A DNA stretch of 64,000 bases from CAXXOK01 sp963678055 (GTDB lineage Bacteria > Bacillota > Clostridia > Christensenellales > Aristaeellaceae), in contig OY782679.1 of the NCBI GenBank assembly GCA_963678055.1, positions 496,001 to 560,000 on the forward strand, given 5' to 3'. The notes under the pieces are model-generated. The model worked only from the letters and a program-made list of their open reading frames with translations, had not been told where the DNA came from and made no database searches. The stretch's first letter is position 1; each line of letters starts with the position of its first letter. Below, one piece after another: positions 1 to 8,002 of the stretch. Made by a program: the position numbers and the translations under genes.

Positions 1-14
1 CCTCGCTTTGGAAT

Positions 15-36
15 GTATGCTGTTATGATAGCATAC
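15..36. other. inverted repeat at window start
   Basis: GTATGCT (15-21) and AGCATAC (30-36) form a 7-bp stem around an 8-nt loop. No T-run follows on the plus strand. It could be the tail of an upstream terminator or an operator; the function is unknown. Confidence 0.3.
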
Positions 37-94
37 CCCCGGCACGTGCACAAGCACTCCGATTGTGTGTTCTCCTTCGGCAGCGTTTTGTGCG

Positions 95-123
95 TTGACA
101 GGTGTGCGGATGCATGCTATACT
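95..123 (+). promoter_or_regulatory. sigma-A promoter of the ylxM-ffh operon
   Basis: A TTGACA -35 box (95-100) and a TATACT -10 box (118-123) are separated by exactly 17 nt, about 43 nt before the ylxM start. This is a near-consensus housekeeping promoter in the right orientation for the whole SRP/ribosome-maturation cluster. Confidence 0.8.
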
Positions 124-166
124 TTCATGGCTGTCAATCAATAATGCTTGACAGCGGGAGGAAACT

Positions 167-517
167 ATGGCGGATACCTTTGACGCGCGGGTGGAGCTGG
201 GAACGCTGTTTGCCTGCTATGGCGGACTGTTGACCGAAAAACAGCAGCTGGCCGTGCGTTTGTACTCCGGCGAGGACCAGTCATTGTCCGAAATCGCCGG
301 GCAGATGGGCGTCAGCCGTCAGAACGTGCACGAGCTCATCACCCGTGCCGAGCAGAAACTGCGCCGCTGCGAAGGAGCACTCCACATCGCCGCACAGACC
401 GTGAGCGTGCAGGCGGGGCTGGATGAAGCCGAAGCAGCGCTTAACAAGGGCGATACCGAGGCTTGCCGCGAAATTCTCCACAGGCTGATGAACGAGCTGG
501 ATCTCGCAGATCAATAG
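167..517 (+). CDS. ylxM: YlxM/p13-family DNA-binding protein
   Basis: A small 116-aa protein of the UPF0122 (YlxM/p13) family, encoded just upstream of ffh in most Bacillota. Residues about 18-65 form a sigma-70 region 4-like helix-turn-helix (LSEIAGQMGVSRQNVHELI), followed by a helical C-terminus. The family is linked to the signal recognition particle pathway by gene order; its molecular role is poorly defined, and regulation of SRP genes is an inference. An AGCGGGAGGA ribosome-binding site precedes the ATG. The length is normal for the family. Confidence 0.9.
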   Translation: MADTFDARVELGTLFACYGGLLTEKQQLAVRLYSGEDQSLSEIAGQMGVSRQNVHELITRAEQKLRRCEGALHIAAQTVSVQAGLDEAEAALNKGDTEACREILHRLMNELDLADQ

Positions 518-626
518 CGACGTGATATAGAAGGTCGAAGCCGAAACACTATGGCTTCTCGGCCTAAAACCACGAAACTAACCTATGATATACACCTGAA
601 ACGACACGATAGAAAGGGTGAAACCC

Positions 627-1946
627 TTGGCATTTGAGGGACTGACACAGAAACTGAACAACGCGCTGTCCAAGCTGACCGCCCGCGGTAAGCTGACCGA
701 GCAGATGGTCAAGGAAGGCGTGCGCGAGGTTCGCGTGGCGCTGCTGGAAGCCGATGTAAACTATCTGGTTGTGAAAGATTTCTGCAAAAAGATCGCCGAG
801 CGTGCCGTTGGCAGCCAGGTGATGGACAGCCTCACTCCCGGCCAGCAGGTGATCAAAATCGTCTCCGAGGAGATGACCGCGCTGATGGGCTCGGAAATGG
901 CACGGCTGACCTGGTCATCCTCCGTTCCTACGATTTATATGCTATGCGGCTTGCAAGGCGCCGGTAAAACAACAATGGCCGCCAAACTTGCCAAACATCT
1001 GGTCAAGACCGGCAAAAAGCCGTGCCTGGCCGCTTGCGATATCTACCGCCCCGCCGCTATTAAACAGCTGCAGGTGGTGGGCGAGCAGGCGGGAGTGCCC
1101 GTGTTTGAAAAAGGCACGCAGGACCCTGTGAAAACTGCGCTAGAGGCTGTAGAGTATTGCCGCGATTTCGGTCGCGATGTGCTGATTATCGACACCGCCG
1201 GGCGCTTGCATATCGACGACGAGCTGATGGACGAGCTTACCCGCATCAAGCAGAAGGTCAAACCCCAGGAAATCCTGTTCGTGGTCGATTCCATGACCGG
1301 GCAGGATGCCGTAAACGTCGCCAAAACCTTTGACGAGAAACTGGGTATTGATGGTGTCATTTTAACCAAGCTCGATGGCGATACCCGCGGCGGCGCGGCG
1401 CTGAGCATCAAGGCCGTGGTTGGCAAGCCGATCAAGTTCTCCGGTATCGGCGAAAAACTGGCCGATATCGAGCCGTTCCACCCCGACCGCATGGCCCAGC
1501 GCATCCTCGGCATGGGCGATGTCATGACGCTGATTGAAAAAGCAGCCGAGATTGCCGATACCGGCACACTGTCCAAGGCGGCCAAACGCCGCCCCAGTGA
1601 TATGACGCTGGACGATTTTCTCGATCAGATGCGCCAGATGAAAAAGATGGGCGGTATGGACGGCTTGCTTTCCATGCTCCCCGGCGGCGCAAAGCTGAAA
1701 AACGCGGAGTTTGATGAAGACTCGCTCAAGAAACCCGAAGCCATCATCTGCTCCATGACCCGCAAGGAACGCCGCAACCCAAGCCTGCTTAATGCTTCCC
1801 GCCGCAAGCGCATTGCCGCCGGCAGCGGCACCACCGTGCAGGATGTCAACGCCCTGATGAACCGCTTTGAACAGGCCAGAACCATGATGAAGCGGATGAT
1901 GAAATCCAAGGGCGGGATGAGAGACATTATGCGCAGTATGCGCTAG
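627..1946 (+). CDS. ffh: signal recognition particle protein Ffh (SRP54)
   Basis: The GTPase subunit of the signal recognition particle, which binds signal sequences and SRP RNA and docks nascent chains on FtsY at the membrane. The N domain comes first, then the G domain with P-loop GLQGAGKTTMAAKL, DTAGRL and TKLDGDTRGG, and a Met-rich M domain at the C-terminus (EQARTMMKRMMKSKGGMRD). I chose TTG at 627, giving MAFEGLTQKL, the usual family N-terminus, because the AGAAAGGG ribosome-binding site at 611-618 then lies about 8 nt upstream. A GTG at 618 would overlap that site. It is cotranscribed with ylxM. Confidence 0.95.
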   Translation: MAFEGLTQKLNNALSKLTARGKLTEQMVKEGVREVRVALLEADVNYLVVKDFCKKIAERAVGSQVMDSLTPGQQVIKIVSEEMTALMGSEMARLTWSSSVPTIYMLCGLQGAGKTTMAAKLAKHLVKTGKKPCLAACDIYRPAAIKQLQVVGEQAGVPVFEKGTQDPVKTALEAVEYCRDFGRDVLIIDTAGRLHIDDELMDELTRIKQKVKPQEILFVVDSMTGQDAVNVAKTFDEKLGIDGVILTKLDGDTRGGAALSIKAVVGKPIKFSGIGEKLADIEPFHPDRMAQRILGMGDVMTLIEKAAEIADTGTLSKAAKRRPSDMTLDDFLDQMRQMKKMGGMDGLLSMLPGGAKLKNAEFDEDSLKKPEAIICSMTRKERRNPSLLNASRRKRIAAGSGTTVQDVNALMNRFEQARTMMKRMMKSKGGMRDIMRSMR

Positions 1947-1965
1947 GCCGCTGCAAAAGCGCGCG

Positions 1966-2052
1966 CTACGTTGTCATCTTCAAGAGGACAGTCGCAGCAC
2001 TTACGCAATGAGTGAGCGCAGCGCCTGCTACCCGCGATTCCTGGTATCTTAC
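1966..2052. repeat. diverged copy of palindromic intergenic repeat (copy R4)
   Basis: This stretch between ffh and rpsP resembles the repeats at 12.5, 12.7 and 17.7 kb: a GTTGTCA block, then CTTAC (2000-2004) pairing with GTGAG (2012-2016), flanked by AGCA and CGCA where the other copies have ATCA and CTCA, and then TTCCTGGTATCT. The outer stem is weaker than in the other copies, so this is the least certain member. Confidence 0.5.
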
Positions 2053-2137
2053 ACGGAGGTACTGGGACGCAAGAAACCACATCGTCATCATGCGGAAAAC
2101 CGCTTGATATAAACAATCATAATGGAGGAATACAACA

Positions 2138-2383
2138 ATGGTTAAAATCAGACTCAAACGCATGGGCATGAAGAAAAAGCCTTTCTACCGCGTGGTCGTC
2201 GCCGACATCAACAGCCCCCGCGATGGTCGCAACATCGCCGAAATCGGCTACTATGATCCGATGACCGAGCCCGCCACCGTGAAAATTGACGCAGAAGCCG
2301 CCAAAAAATGGTTGGCCGACGGCGCACAGCCGACCGACACCGTTCGCAGGCTGCTTAAAACCAGCGGCGTTCTCGAGGGCTGA
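2138..2383 (+). CDS. rpsP: 30S ribosomal protein S16
   Basis: An 81-aa structural protein of the small ribosomal subunit. The N-terminus MVKIRLKRMGMKKKPFYRVV and the RDGRNIAEIGYYDP block are diagnostic of bS16, and the length is standard. A TGGAGGAA ribosome-binding site lies about 8 nt before the ATG. It heads the rpsP-khpA-rimM-trmD block, in which spacers are 5 nt or less or the genes overlap, so these are very likely translated from one mRNA. Confidence 0.97.
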   Translation: MVKIRLKRMGMKKKPFYRVVVADINSPRDGRNIAEIGYYDPMTEPATVKIDAEAAKKWLADGAQPTDTVRRLLKTSGVLEG

Positions 2384-2388
2384 GACCT

Positions 2389-2616
2389 ATGAAAGAATTG
2401 GTCGCCTATATTGCCAAGTCTTTGGTAGACCAGAAGGATGCCGTGACCGTTGAGGAAACGGAAGGCCCGGAGGCTATCATCCTGGAGCTGCACGTAGCAC
2501 CGGAAGACATGGGCAAAGTGATTGGCAAACAGGGCCGCATCGCCAAGGCCATCCGTGCGGTGGTACGCGCCGCCACGGCCAAGGGCGGCAAGCCTGTGTT
2601 CGTCGAAATTCAATGA
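2389..2616 (+). CDS. khpA: KH-domain RNA-binding protein KhpA
   Basis: A 75-aa single KH domain protein (YlqC/KhpA) with the RNA-binding GKVIGKQGRIAKAIR loop near residues 43-57. In other Bacillota KhpA pairs with KhpB and binds many RNAs, affecting cell division and length. It starts 5 nt after rpsP and its stop codon overlaps the rimM start (ATGA), suggesting translational coupling. Confidence 0.93.
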   Translation: MKELVAYIAKSLVDQKDAVTVEETEGPEAIILELHVAPEDMGKVIGKQGRIAKAIRAVVRAATAKGGKPVFVEIQ

Positions 2617-3149
2617 GCAACTACCTGCTGCTGGGCACCATCGTAAAGCCCCAAGGACTTAAGGGCGAGGTTAAGCTGCGCCACGAAACGGGCGATCCTT
2701 CGCGCTTTTTAGACCTGGAAACAGCATGGATACAGCGGGGTGAAAGCTATGTGCCGATTCATGTGCTTTCGGCGCGGCTTTCCGGCCCCGATGTTTTCCT
2801 GACCCTGGAAGGCGTGGACGACCGCGATGCGGCCGAAACCATGCGCGGCATCACCTTGTATATAGACCGCGCCCATGCACGGCCGCTTGAGGAAGGCGAA
2901 GTCTTTATCGCCGATCTGATCGGCCTGCAGGCGGTGGACACCCAGGGCAATGCCATTGGCACCCTGACCGATGTTTTGCAGCCCGGCGGCGTGGATGTGC
3001 TGGTGTTTCAAACCCCGCAAGGACCGCTGATGGCCCCGCACCTGAAAAAACTGGTGAAACGCATCACGCGCGAGCAAATCGTGCTGGATGAGGCCGTGCT
3101 GCCGGAGGTGGGCGTGTATGAAAATCGCCGTTCTGACGATCTTTCCTGA
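2613..3149 (+). CDS. rimM: ribosome maturation factor RimM
   Basis: RimM helps assemble the 30S head and binds S19. The N-terminal RimM barrel begins LLGTIVKPQGLKGEVKL, with a C-terminal PRC-barrel (VFIADLIGLQAVDTQGNAIG) ending around residue 170. At 178 aa it has the usual length. It overlaps khpA by 4 nt and trmD by 32 nt, so the order khpA-rimM-trmD is tightly coupled. Confidence 0.95.
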   Translation: MSNYLLLGTIVKPQGLKGEVKLRHETGDPSRFLDLETAWIQRGESYVPIHVLSARLSGPDVFLTLEGVDDRDAAETMRGITLYIDRAHARPLEEGEVFIADLIGLQAVDTQGNAIGTLTDVLQPGGVDVLVFQTPQGPLMAPHLKKLVKRITREQIVLDEAVLPEVGVYENRRSDDLS

Positions 3150-3804
3150 GATGATCAACGCCGTGCTCGGTGTCAGCATCCTGGGCCGGGCGCAGGCGGA
3201 CGAAAAGCTCACGGTGGAAGCCGTGGACATCCGCCCCTACTCCGATCGCAAGCACAAAAATACCGACGATTATCCCTTTGGCGGCGGCGCGGGCATGGTA
3301 ATGACCGCCCAGCCCATCGTAGCGGCGGTGGAAGACCTGCGCAGCAAGGGCTATACCGGCAAATGCCTGTATATGTCCCCGCGCGGCAAAACCTTGACCC
3401 AGCAAACGGTGGAGACGATCGCGGCGGAGGACGATAATTTCATCATTCTCTGCGGACATTACGAGGGCGTGGACCAACGCGCCATTGATCTGGTCGTCGA
3501 TGCGGAAATTTCCATCGGCGATTTTGTGCTAACAGGCGGCGAACTGCCCGCCCTGGTGCTGATTGATGCAGTGGCCCGTCACCTGCCCGGCGTACTGGGC
3601 TCCAGCGAAAGCGCGGGCGACGAAAGCTTTTCCGGTGGTCTGCTGGAATACCCCCACTACACGCGCCCCCGGGAATTTCACGGGCTATCGGTGCCCGATG
3701 TGCTGCTTGGCGGCAACCATGCTGATATTGCAGCGTGGCGGCGCAAGCAGGCGCTGAAAATTACCGCAGAGCGCCGCCCCGATCTTTTGGAACGAAAGGA
3801 TTGA
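3118..3804 (+). CDS. trmD: tRNA (guanine-37-N1)-methyltransferase
   Basis: TrmD methylates G37 of tRNAs with S-adenosylmethionine, preventing +1 frameshifting. The protein (228 aa from the ATG at 3118) starts MKIAVLTIFPEM and carries the trefoil-knot SAM-binding segments LCGHYEGVDQRAIDLVVD and SIGDFVLTGGELP, and the SFSGGLLEYPHYTRP block. The 3118 start was chosen because MKIxxLTIFPEM is the family N-terminus; codons upstream are shared with rimM. Confidence 0.96.
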   Translation: MKIAVLTIFPEMINAVLGVSILGRAQADEKLTVEAVDIRPYSDRKHKNTDDYPFGGGAGMVMTAQPIVAAVEDLRSKGYTGKCLYMSPRGKTLTQQTVETIAAEDDNFIILCGHYEGVDQRAIDLVVDAEISIGDFVLTGGELPALVLIDAVARHLPGVLGSSESAGDESFSGGLLEYPHYTRPREFHGLSVPDVLLGGNHADIAAWRRKQALKITAERRPDLLERKD

Positions 3805-3808
3805 TACC

Positions 3809-4249
3809 ATGATTGCCATCGGCTGTGACCATACGGGAATCGACCTGAAACCCAGCGTATTGGAAGTGCTGGACGAGATGGGGATTCCCTATAAGGATTT
3901 TGGTACCAACTCCCACGATAGCGTGGATTATCCCGTTTATGGCAAGCTGGCCGCCCAGGCTGTGACCAGCGGTGAATGCGACCTGGGCATCGTCATGTGC
4001 GGCACGGGCCAGGGCATTGGCATGACGGCCAACAAAGTGCACGGCGTGCGCTGTGTCATTTGCTCCGAGCCGTACTCCGCGCAAATGGGCCGTGAGCATA
4101 ACGATGCCAACATGCTGGCCATCGGCGCGCGGGTCATCGGCAGCGAAGTTGCCAAGATGATTGTACGCACCTTCCTAACCAGCGAATTTCTGGGCGAGCG
4201 GCATTCACGCCGGGTTGCGCAGATCAATGCCGTTGACGACGAGCGATAA
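3809..4249 (+). CDS. rpiB: ribose 5-phosphate isomerase B
   Basis: RpiB/LacAB-family isomerase that interconverts ribose 5-phosphate and ribulose 5-phosphate in the pentose phosphate pathway. Diagnostic segments are IAIGCDHTGIDLK at the N-terminus, the CGTGQGIGMTANKV loop with the catalytic Cys, and EHNDANMLAIGARV. At 146 aa it is full length. It starts 4 nt after trmD, so it probably belongs to the same transcript. Confidence 0.94.
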   Translation: MIAIGCDHTGIDLKPSVLEVLDEMGIPYKDFGTNSHDSVDYPVYGKLAAQAVTSGECDLGIVMCGTGQGIGMTANKVHGVRCVICSEPYSAQMGREHNDANMLAIGARVIGSEVAKMIVRTFLTSEFLGERHSRRVAQINAVDDER

Positions 4250-4298
4250 CACGGCGGCGCTGATACGATCAGGTTCTCAATTTTAACCGAAAGATGCG

Positions 4299-4324
4299 CG
4301 CTCCGCACCTGCGGAGCGTGTTTT
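4299..4324 (+). terminator. possible weak terminator after rpiB
   Basis: CGCTCCGC (4299-4306) and GCGGAGCG (4311-4318) pair around an ACCT loop and are followed by TGTTTT. The T-run is short, so termination would be partial, which fits the next gene starting only 9 nt later. Confidence 0.45.
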
Positions 4325-4332
4325 GCAGGCAT

Positions 4333-5268
4333 ATGACGAAAACACTTAAGGCCAATCTTCTGCTGCTCATCACAGCAACCATCTGGGGGACAACCTTTGT
4401 TGCCCAGGGCGTAGCCATGGATAGCATGGGGCCGTTCACCTTTAACGCCGTCCGGCTGATTCTGGGCGTGCTTGTGCTGCTGCCGGCCATCGGGTTTTTA
4501 GACAAGCAGTTTGAAAAGCGCAACGGACACAAACCCCCGACCATGAAAACCATGACCAAAGACCAGAAGCGTGTCCTGATTGTCGGTGGCATCGTGTGTG
4601 GTGTGGTGCTTTCGGGCGGTATGGCGTTTCAGCAATACGGCATGGTATATTCCTCGCCGGGCAAGGCCGGGTTTATTACGGCGCTGTACATTGTATTGGT
4701 GCCGGTCGCCGGGATCTTTTTCAAGCAGAAGGCACGGCTGCTGGTATGGATTGCCGTTGGGCTTTGCCTGATCGGGCTGTATTTCCTGACGGTTACCGAA
4801 GCCCTGACAATCGGCTTTGGGGATGTGCTGCTGCTCATCTGCGCGCTGTTTTTTACCGCGCATATTCTGGTCATCGCACATTATTCGCCGCAGGTCGATG
4901 GCGTGCGTCTTAGCTGTATGCAGTTTTTGGTCGCCGCGGTGATCTTTTCTGTGCTGACTTTGCTATTTGAAAAACCACAGTGGGTTAACATTGTGGACGG
5001 TTGGGTGCCGATTGTATATGCGGGCGCGTTAAGCTGCGGTGTGGGCTATACCCTGCAAATTGTTGCACAGAAGGACACAACCCCCGCTGTAGCCTCGCTG
5101 TTGATGTCGCTGGAAAGCGTATTCGCGGTGCTGGGCCAATGGGTTCTTTTGGGCGATCTACTTACCGGACGTGAGCTGTTTGGCTGCGCGCTGATGTTTG
5201 CGGGTATTCTGCTATCGCAGCTGCCGGATCGCAAACAAAAACGCCGCCCCGTTAGCGAGGCGGCGTAG
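4333..5268 (+). CDS. DMT-superfamily EamA transporter
   Basis: An inner-membrane permease of the drug/metabolite transporter superfamily with two EamA repeats and about ten hydrophobic helices across 311 residues. It begins MTKTLKANLLLLITATIWG, typical of the family, which is why ATG 4333 is preferred over an upstream start that would fall within the hairpin at 4299-4318. The substrate cannot be told; relatives export amino acids or small metabolites. It is convergent with the nucleoside kinase gene, and its last codons overlap that gene's terminator. Confidence 0.85.
   Translation: MTKTLKANLLLLITATIWGTTFVAQGVAMDSMGPFTFNAVRLILGVLVLLPAIGFLDKQFEKRNGHKPPTMKTMTKDQKRVLIVGGIVCGVVLSGGMAFQQYGMVYSSPGKAGFITALYIVLVPVAGIFFKQKARLLVWIAVGLCLIGLYFLTVTEALTIGFGDVLLLICALFFTAHILVIAHYSPQVDGVRLSCMQFLVAAVIFSVLTLLFEKPQWVNIVDGWVPIVYAGALSCGVGYTLQIVAQKDTTPAVASLLMSLESVFAVLGQWVLLGDLLTGRELFGCALMFAGILLSQLPDRKQKRRPVSEAA
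5231..5265 (-). terminator. terminator of the nucleoside-kinase operon, inside the EamA 3' end
   Basis: CGCCGCC (5242-5248) and GGCGGCG (5259-5265) form a stem; read on the minus strand it is followed by GTTTTTGTTTGC. It therefore terminates the leftward operon while lying within the last codons of the rightward EamA gene, a compact convergent arrangement. Confidence 0.75.
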
Positions 5269-5276
5269 GATTCCGT

Positions 5277-6938
5277 TTACACGTTGAAGGTACTGCCACC
5301 AATGAACTCCCGCAGGATGCTCTGCGGGGGTATTTCTTTGTGCATAGCATCGCCTGCGGGCAGGCAGTATTGCAAAAACTTGAGAATACGATGCGCGGTC
5401 AGGTGCGCTGGCGAGCTTTCGGGAATGGCGGACAGTAGATCCCAGCCGACGGACTTGAGCACCGGCAGCTCGTACTGGAGCGAGGTGTTGAACATCACAT
5501 CCGCTTTTTCCTGATTGGGAAAAATCCAGCGTTCTTCACCTGCCCTGACGCTGCGCCACATGGCGATGGTGCCCTCTGCGTTAATGCCGCGGGTTGCCGT
5601 ATCGCGCACAATGCGGCGCAAAAGCCGGATATCCGTGGTACGAATGCGGTTGTGGTCATCCAGATTTACACAATGCAGCGCCGAGACATAGATGCCAAAC
5701 ACCAGCTGCTCCGGCAGCTGCGCAGTTACCTGATCGTTCAGCGCATGGATACCTTCCATAATCAGGGGACCATGATCAATCAGCCGGATTTCCTCGCCGC
5801 CGTCGCTGCGGAGCCCGGTATGAAAATCAAACACCGGCAGCTTGACCGTTTCGCCGGAGAGCAGTTGCTCGATGGTATCCCGCAGCAGGGTGACATCCAG
5901 CGCGTTGATATGCTCCAGATCCGGCTTGCCTTCGGCATCCCGTGGTGCCTGGGTGCGGGGCAGGTAGAAGTTGTCCATGGACAGGATGTGCGGCTGTTTT
6001 CTTAGCACCCGTAGGTGTACGGCCAGCCGGTGGGCAAAGGTGGTTTTCCCGCTGGAGGACGGGCCGAATACCAGCACGATTTGCGCTTTGTTGCGCACGA
6101 TCTGGTCGGCGATGGAGGCGATGGATTTATCCTGCAGCGCTTCGTTGACGCGGATAAACTCCGGCATGCGCTTTTCTTCAATCATGCGGTTGACATCCGC
6201 CAGGTTGCTAACGCCGAGAATCTGGCTCCACTCCTGCGACTGGGCAAAGGTACGCAGGTGTTTGCGGCGCGGCAGGTAGGGGGCGGGGGTGCCAGGGTCC
6301 TTGGGCGCAGGCATGCGCACCACAAGCCCCGGGTAATGCGGCCGCAGCGCAAAGGTGTGAATAAACCGGGTCGACGGCACCATAATACCGTAAAAGTATT
6401 CGTACATATCCTTCAGCCGGTACATGGGAATGGTATCCGATGGCCGGTATTTGAATAGTTCCGCTTTGTCCGGATAGGCGCGGAAATGCTGTATGGCTTG
6501 CTCGGTGGTCCAGATTTCCTTTTCAAAGGGAATATCCTCCTGAACCAGCTTATGCATTTCCTCTTCCAGTGCGCGTACCATGGCAAAGTCCATTTCCTCG
6601 TCCATCACCCGCAGGTATACGCCGTACCCCACGGAGTTGAGAATGCGGATGTGCTTGCCCGGGTACAAACGGTGCATAGCCAGCAATAGCAAAAACCGCA
6701 GCGAGCGCTCGTACACACGGCGGCCTTCCTCGTTGCGGTAGGTAAGCGGGAGTAAGGAACAATTTTGATACAGCGGCTGGTTGAGCTCCAGGCTGTCGCC
6801 GTTGCACATCACGCACAGGGCGCGGTGCTCCAGCGCAGGCGCAAGCTGGCTGATGGCTTCCAGCGGGGTCGTTCCCACTGGAAAGGCAGCTGTTTTGCGG
6901 GTTAAGGTGATTTCAATGGTATTGGGTGCAGCATTCAT
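5277..6938 (-). CDS. TGS-domain uridine kinase-like nucleoside kinase
   Basis: A 553-aa protein joining an N-terminal TGS/threonyl-tRNA-synthetase-like region (residues about 1-200) to a C-terminal P-loop kinase of the uridine kinase family. The Walker A is FGPSSSGKTTFAHRL, followed by SMDNFYLPR, FDFHTG and EGIHALND, all uridine-kinase hallmarks. It is predicted to phosphorylate a nucleoside; the exact substrate is unknown. The start at 6938 is preceded by a GGAG motif. It follows the exonuclease gene by 13 nt, probably in one operon, and ends at the terminator at 5231-5265. Confidence 0.85.
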   Translation of the reverse strand: MNAAPNTIEITLTRKTAAFPVGTTPLEAISQLAPALEHRALCVMCNGDSLELNQPLYQNCSLLPLTYRNEEGRRVYERSLRFLLLLAMHRLYPGKHIRILNSVGYGVYLRVMDEEMDFAMVRALEEEMHKLVQEDIPFEKEIWTTEQAIQHFRAYPDKAELFKYRPSDTIPMYRLKDMYEYFYGIMVPSTRFIHTFALRPHYPGLVVRMPAPKDPGTPAPYLPRRKHLRTFAQSQEWSQILGVSNLADVNRMIEEKRMPEFIRVNEALQDKSIASIADQIVRNKAQIVLVFGPSSSGKTTFAHRLAVHLRVLRKQPHILSMDNFYLPRTQAPRDAEGKPDLEHINALDVTLLRDTIEQLLSGETVKLPVFDFHTGLRSDGGEEIRLIDHGPLIMEGIHALNDQVTAQLPEQLVFGIYVSALHCVNLDDHNRIRTTDIRLLRRIVRDTATRGINAEGTIAMWRSVRAGEERWIFPNQEKADVMFNTSLQYELPVLKSVGWDLLSAIPESSPAHLTAHRILKFLQYCLPAGDAMHKEIPPQSILREFIGGSTFNV

Positions 6939-6951
6939 GGTTTGGCTCCGA

Positions 6952-7941
6952 TCATTTCTCGTCAAACGGCATGCTGGCGGAGTGCGCCTCGCTCAAGTCC
7001 TCTGGATCGGGGAAGGCATAACCGTTTTTGCGGCGATATTGGTACTGCAGTTCCTTGGTGTGCACATAGGCGCGGGTCTGGCGTGTAGCGGGCGACACGG
7101 ACAGGTTCATGCCGATTTGTTTGCTTCTCAGCGGTGCAAACTTTAGCTTGAGTAAAAACGGTCCGTGCTTTTTGCATTTACAAAGGGCGATATAGCGGCC
7201 CGGCGCCTGGGGGATGAGTTCCGTCGTCAGGTCAGCCGGCTGGCTGCAGGACGGACAGGCGGGTTTGATTACATCTTTATGTTTCAGCCCTGTGGCAACG
7301 GTCTGCACCGTATGTGTGGAGCGAAAGCGCCTGCGGCTTGGCGAATGGCCGAGCTTGCGGGGTTCCTGCTCGTACTCCAGCACCTTTTTGGGACTGGGCA
7401 GCTTTTGCAGCACCAACGCGGTATAGTAGGCATCGTGCAGGGCGTGGTGGAACGCGCGGTTTTCTTCTTCTTCAATCTTCAGTTCTTCCATCGCGCTTTT
7501 CAAGGCTTTTTGGCTGTTGCCCAACTTGAATACTTCGGCATAATAGCGCTGAATGTTATAGGCCTTGGGCAGCTCGCCGGTATAGGAAAAGCAATCCGCA
7601 TTCTGCTTGAGCACGCTGACATCGTCCGCGCCCCAGGTGCAGAGTACGGCATCGTCGCCGCAGAAATCGGCAAACTGCTGCATCGCATCGGCAAAGCTGA
7701 GCTTGTCGGCCAGATCGTCCTGTGAGAGTTTTGTCATCCGCCTCACATAGGGGTGGAGGCGTTTGTAGTAGGTCGGCGAGATTAAGATATCGGTCTCGTC
7801 AACGATGCGGAAACGCTTGTCCAGCTTGACCGCACCGATTTGGATAATTTCAAACAGCAGCTTGTCGCCAATCTTTTTGTACGCAGAGGACTGAAAGCTG
7901 ACCGGTTGGTTCCACTCCAAATCCATGACAATATAATGCAT
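6952..7941 (-). CDS. DEDD-type 3'-5' exonuclease (KapD/ERI-1-like)
   Basis: RNase T/DnaQ-fold exonuclease. MHYIVMDLEWNQP contains the first acidic motif (DLEW); later come DAVLCTWGADDVSVL with the second acidic cluster and HHALHDAYYTALVL with the H-x4-D of the DEDDh type. After residue about 230 there is a Cys-rich stretch (CPSCSQ, then CKCKKHG) that may bind zinc. The target, RNA or DNA, cannot be told. The start at ATG 7941 matches the family N-terminus, but upstream in-frame ATG and TTG codons exist and the ribosome-binding site is not decisive. Confidence 0.8.
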   Translation of the reverse strand: MHYIVMDLEWNQPVSFQSSAYKKIGDKLLFEIIQIGAVKLDKRFRIVDETDILISPTYYKRLHPYVRRMTKLSQDDLADKLSFADAMQQFADFCGDDAVLCTWGADDVSVLKQNADCFSYTGELPKAYNIQRYYAEVFKLGNSQKALKSAMEELKIEEEENRAFHHALHDAYYTALVLQKLPSPKKVLEYEQEPRKLGHSPSRRRFRSTHTVQTVATGLKHKDVIKPACPSCSQPADLTTELIPQAPGRYIALCKCKKHGPFLLKLKFAPLRSKQIGMNLSVSPATRQTRAYVHTKELQYQYRRKNGYAFPDPEDLSEAHSASMPFDEK

Positions 7942-8002
7942 TCCTGAATACATCCCCAATCAAAACATAGAATAAACCTTGCGAAACGATTGCGCAAGCC
8001 GC

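Noticed and set aside
618..626. GTG at 618 as the ffh start
   Set aside because: It overlaps the ribosome-binding site and adds three residues before the conserved MAFEGL start.
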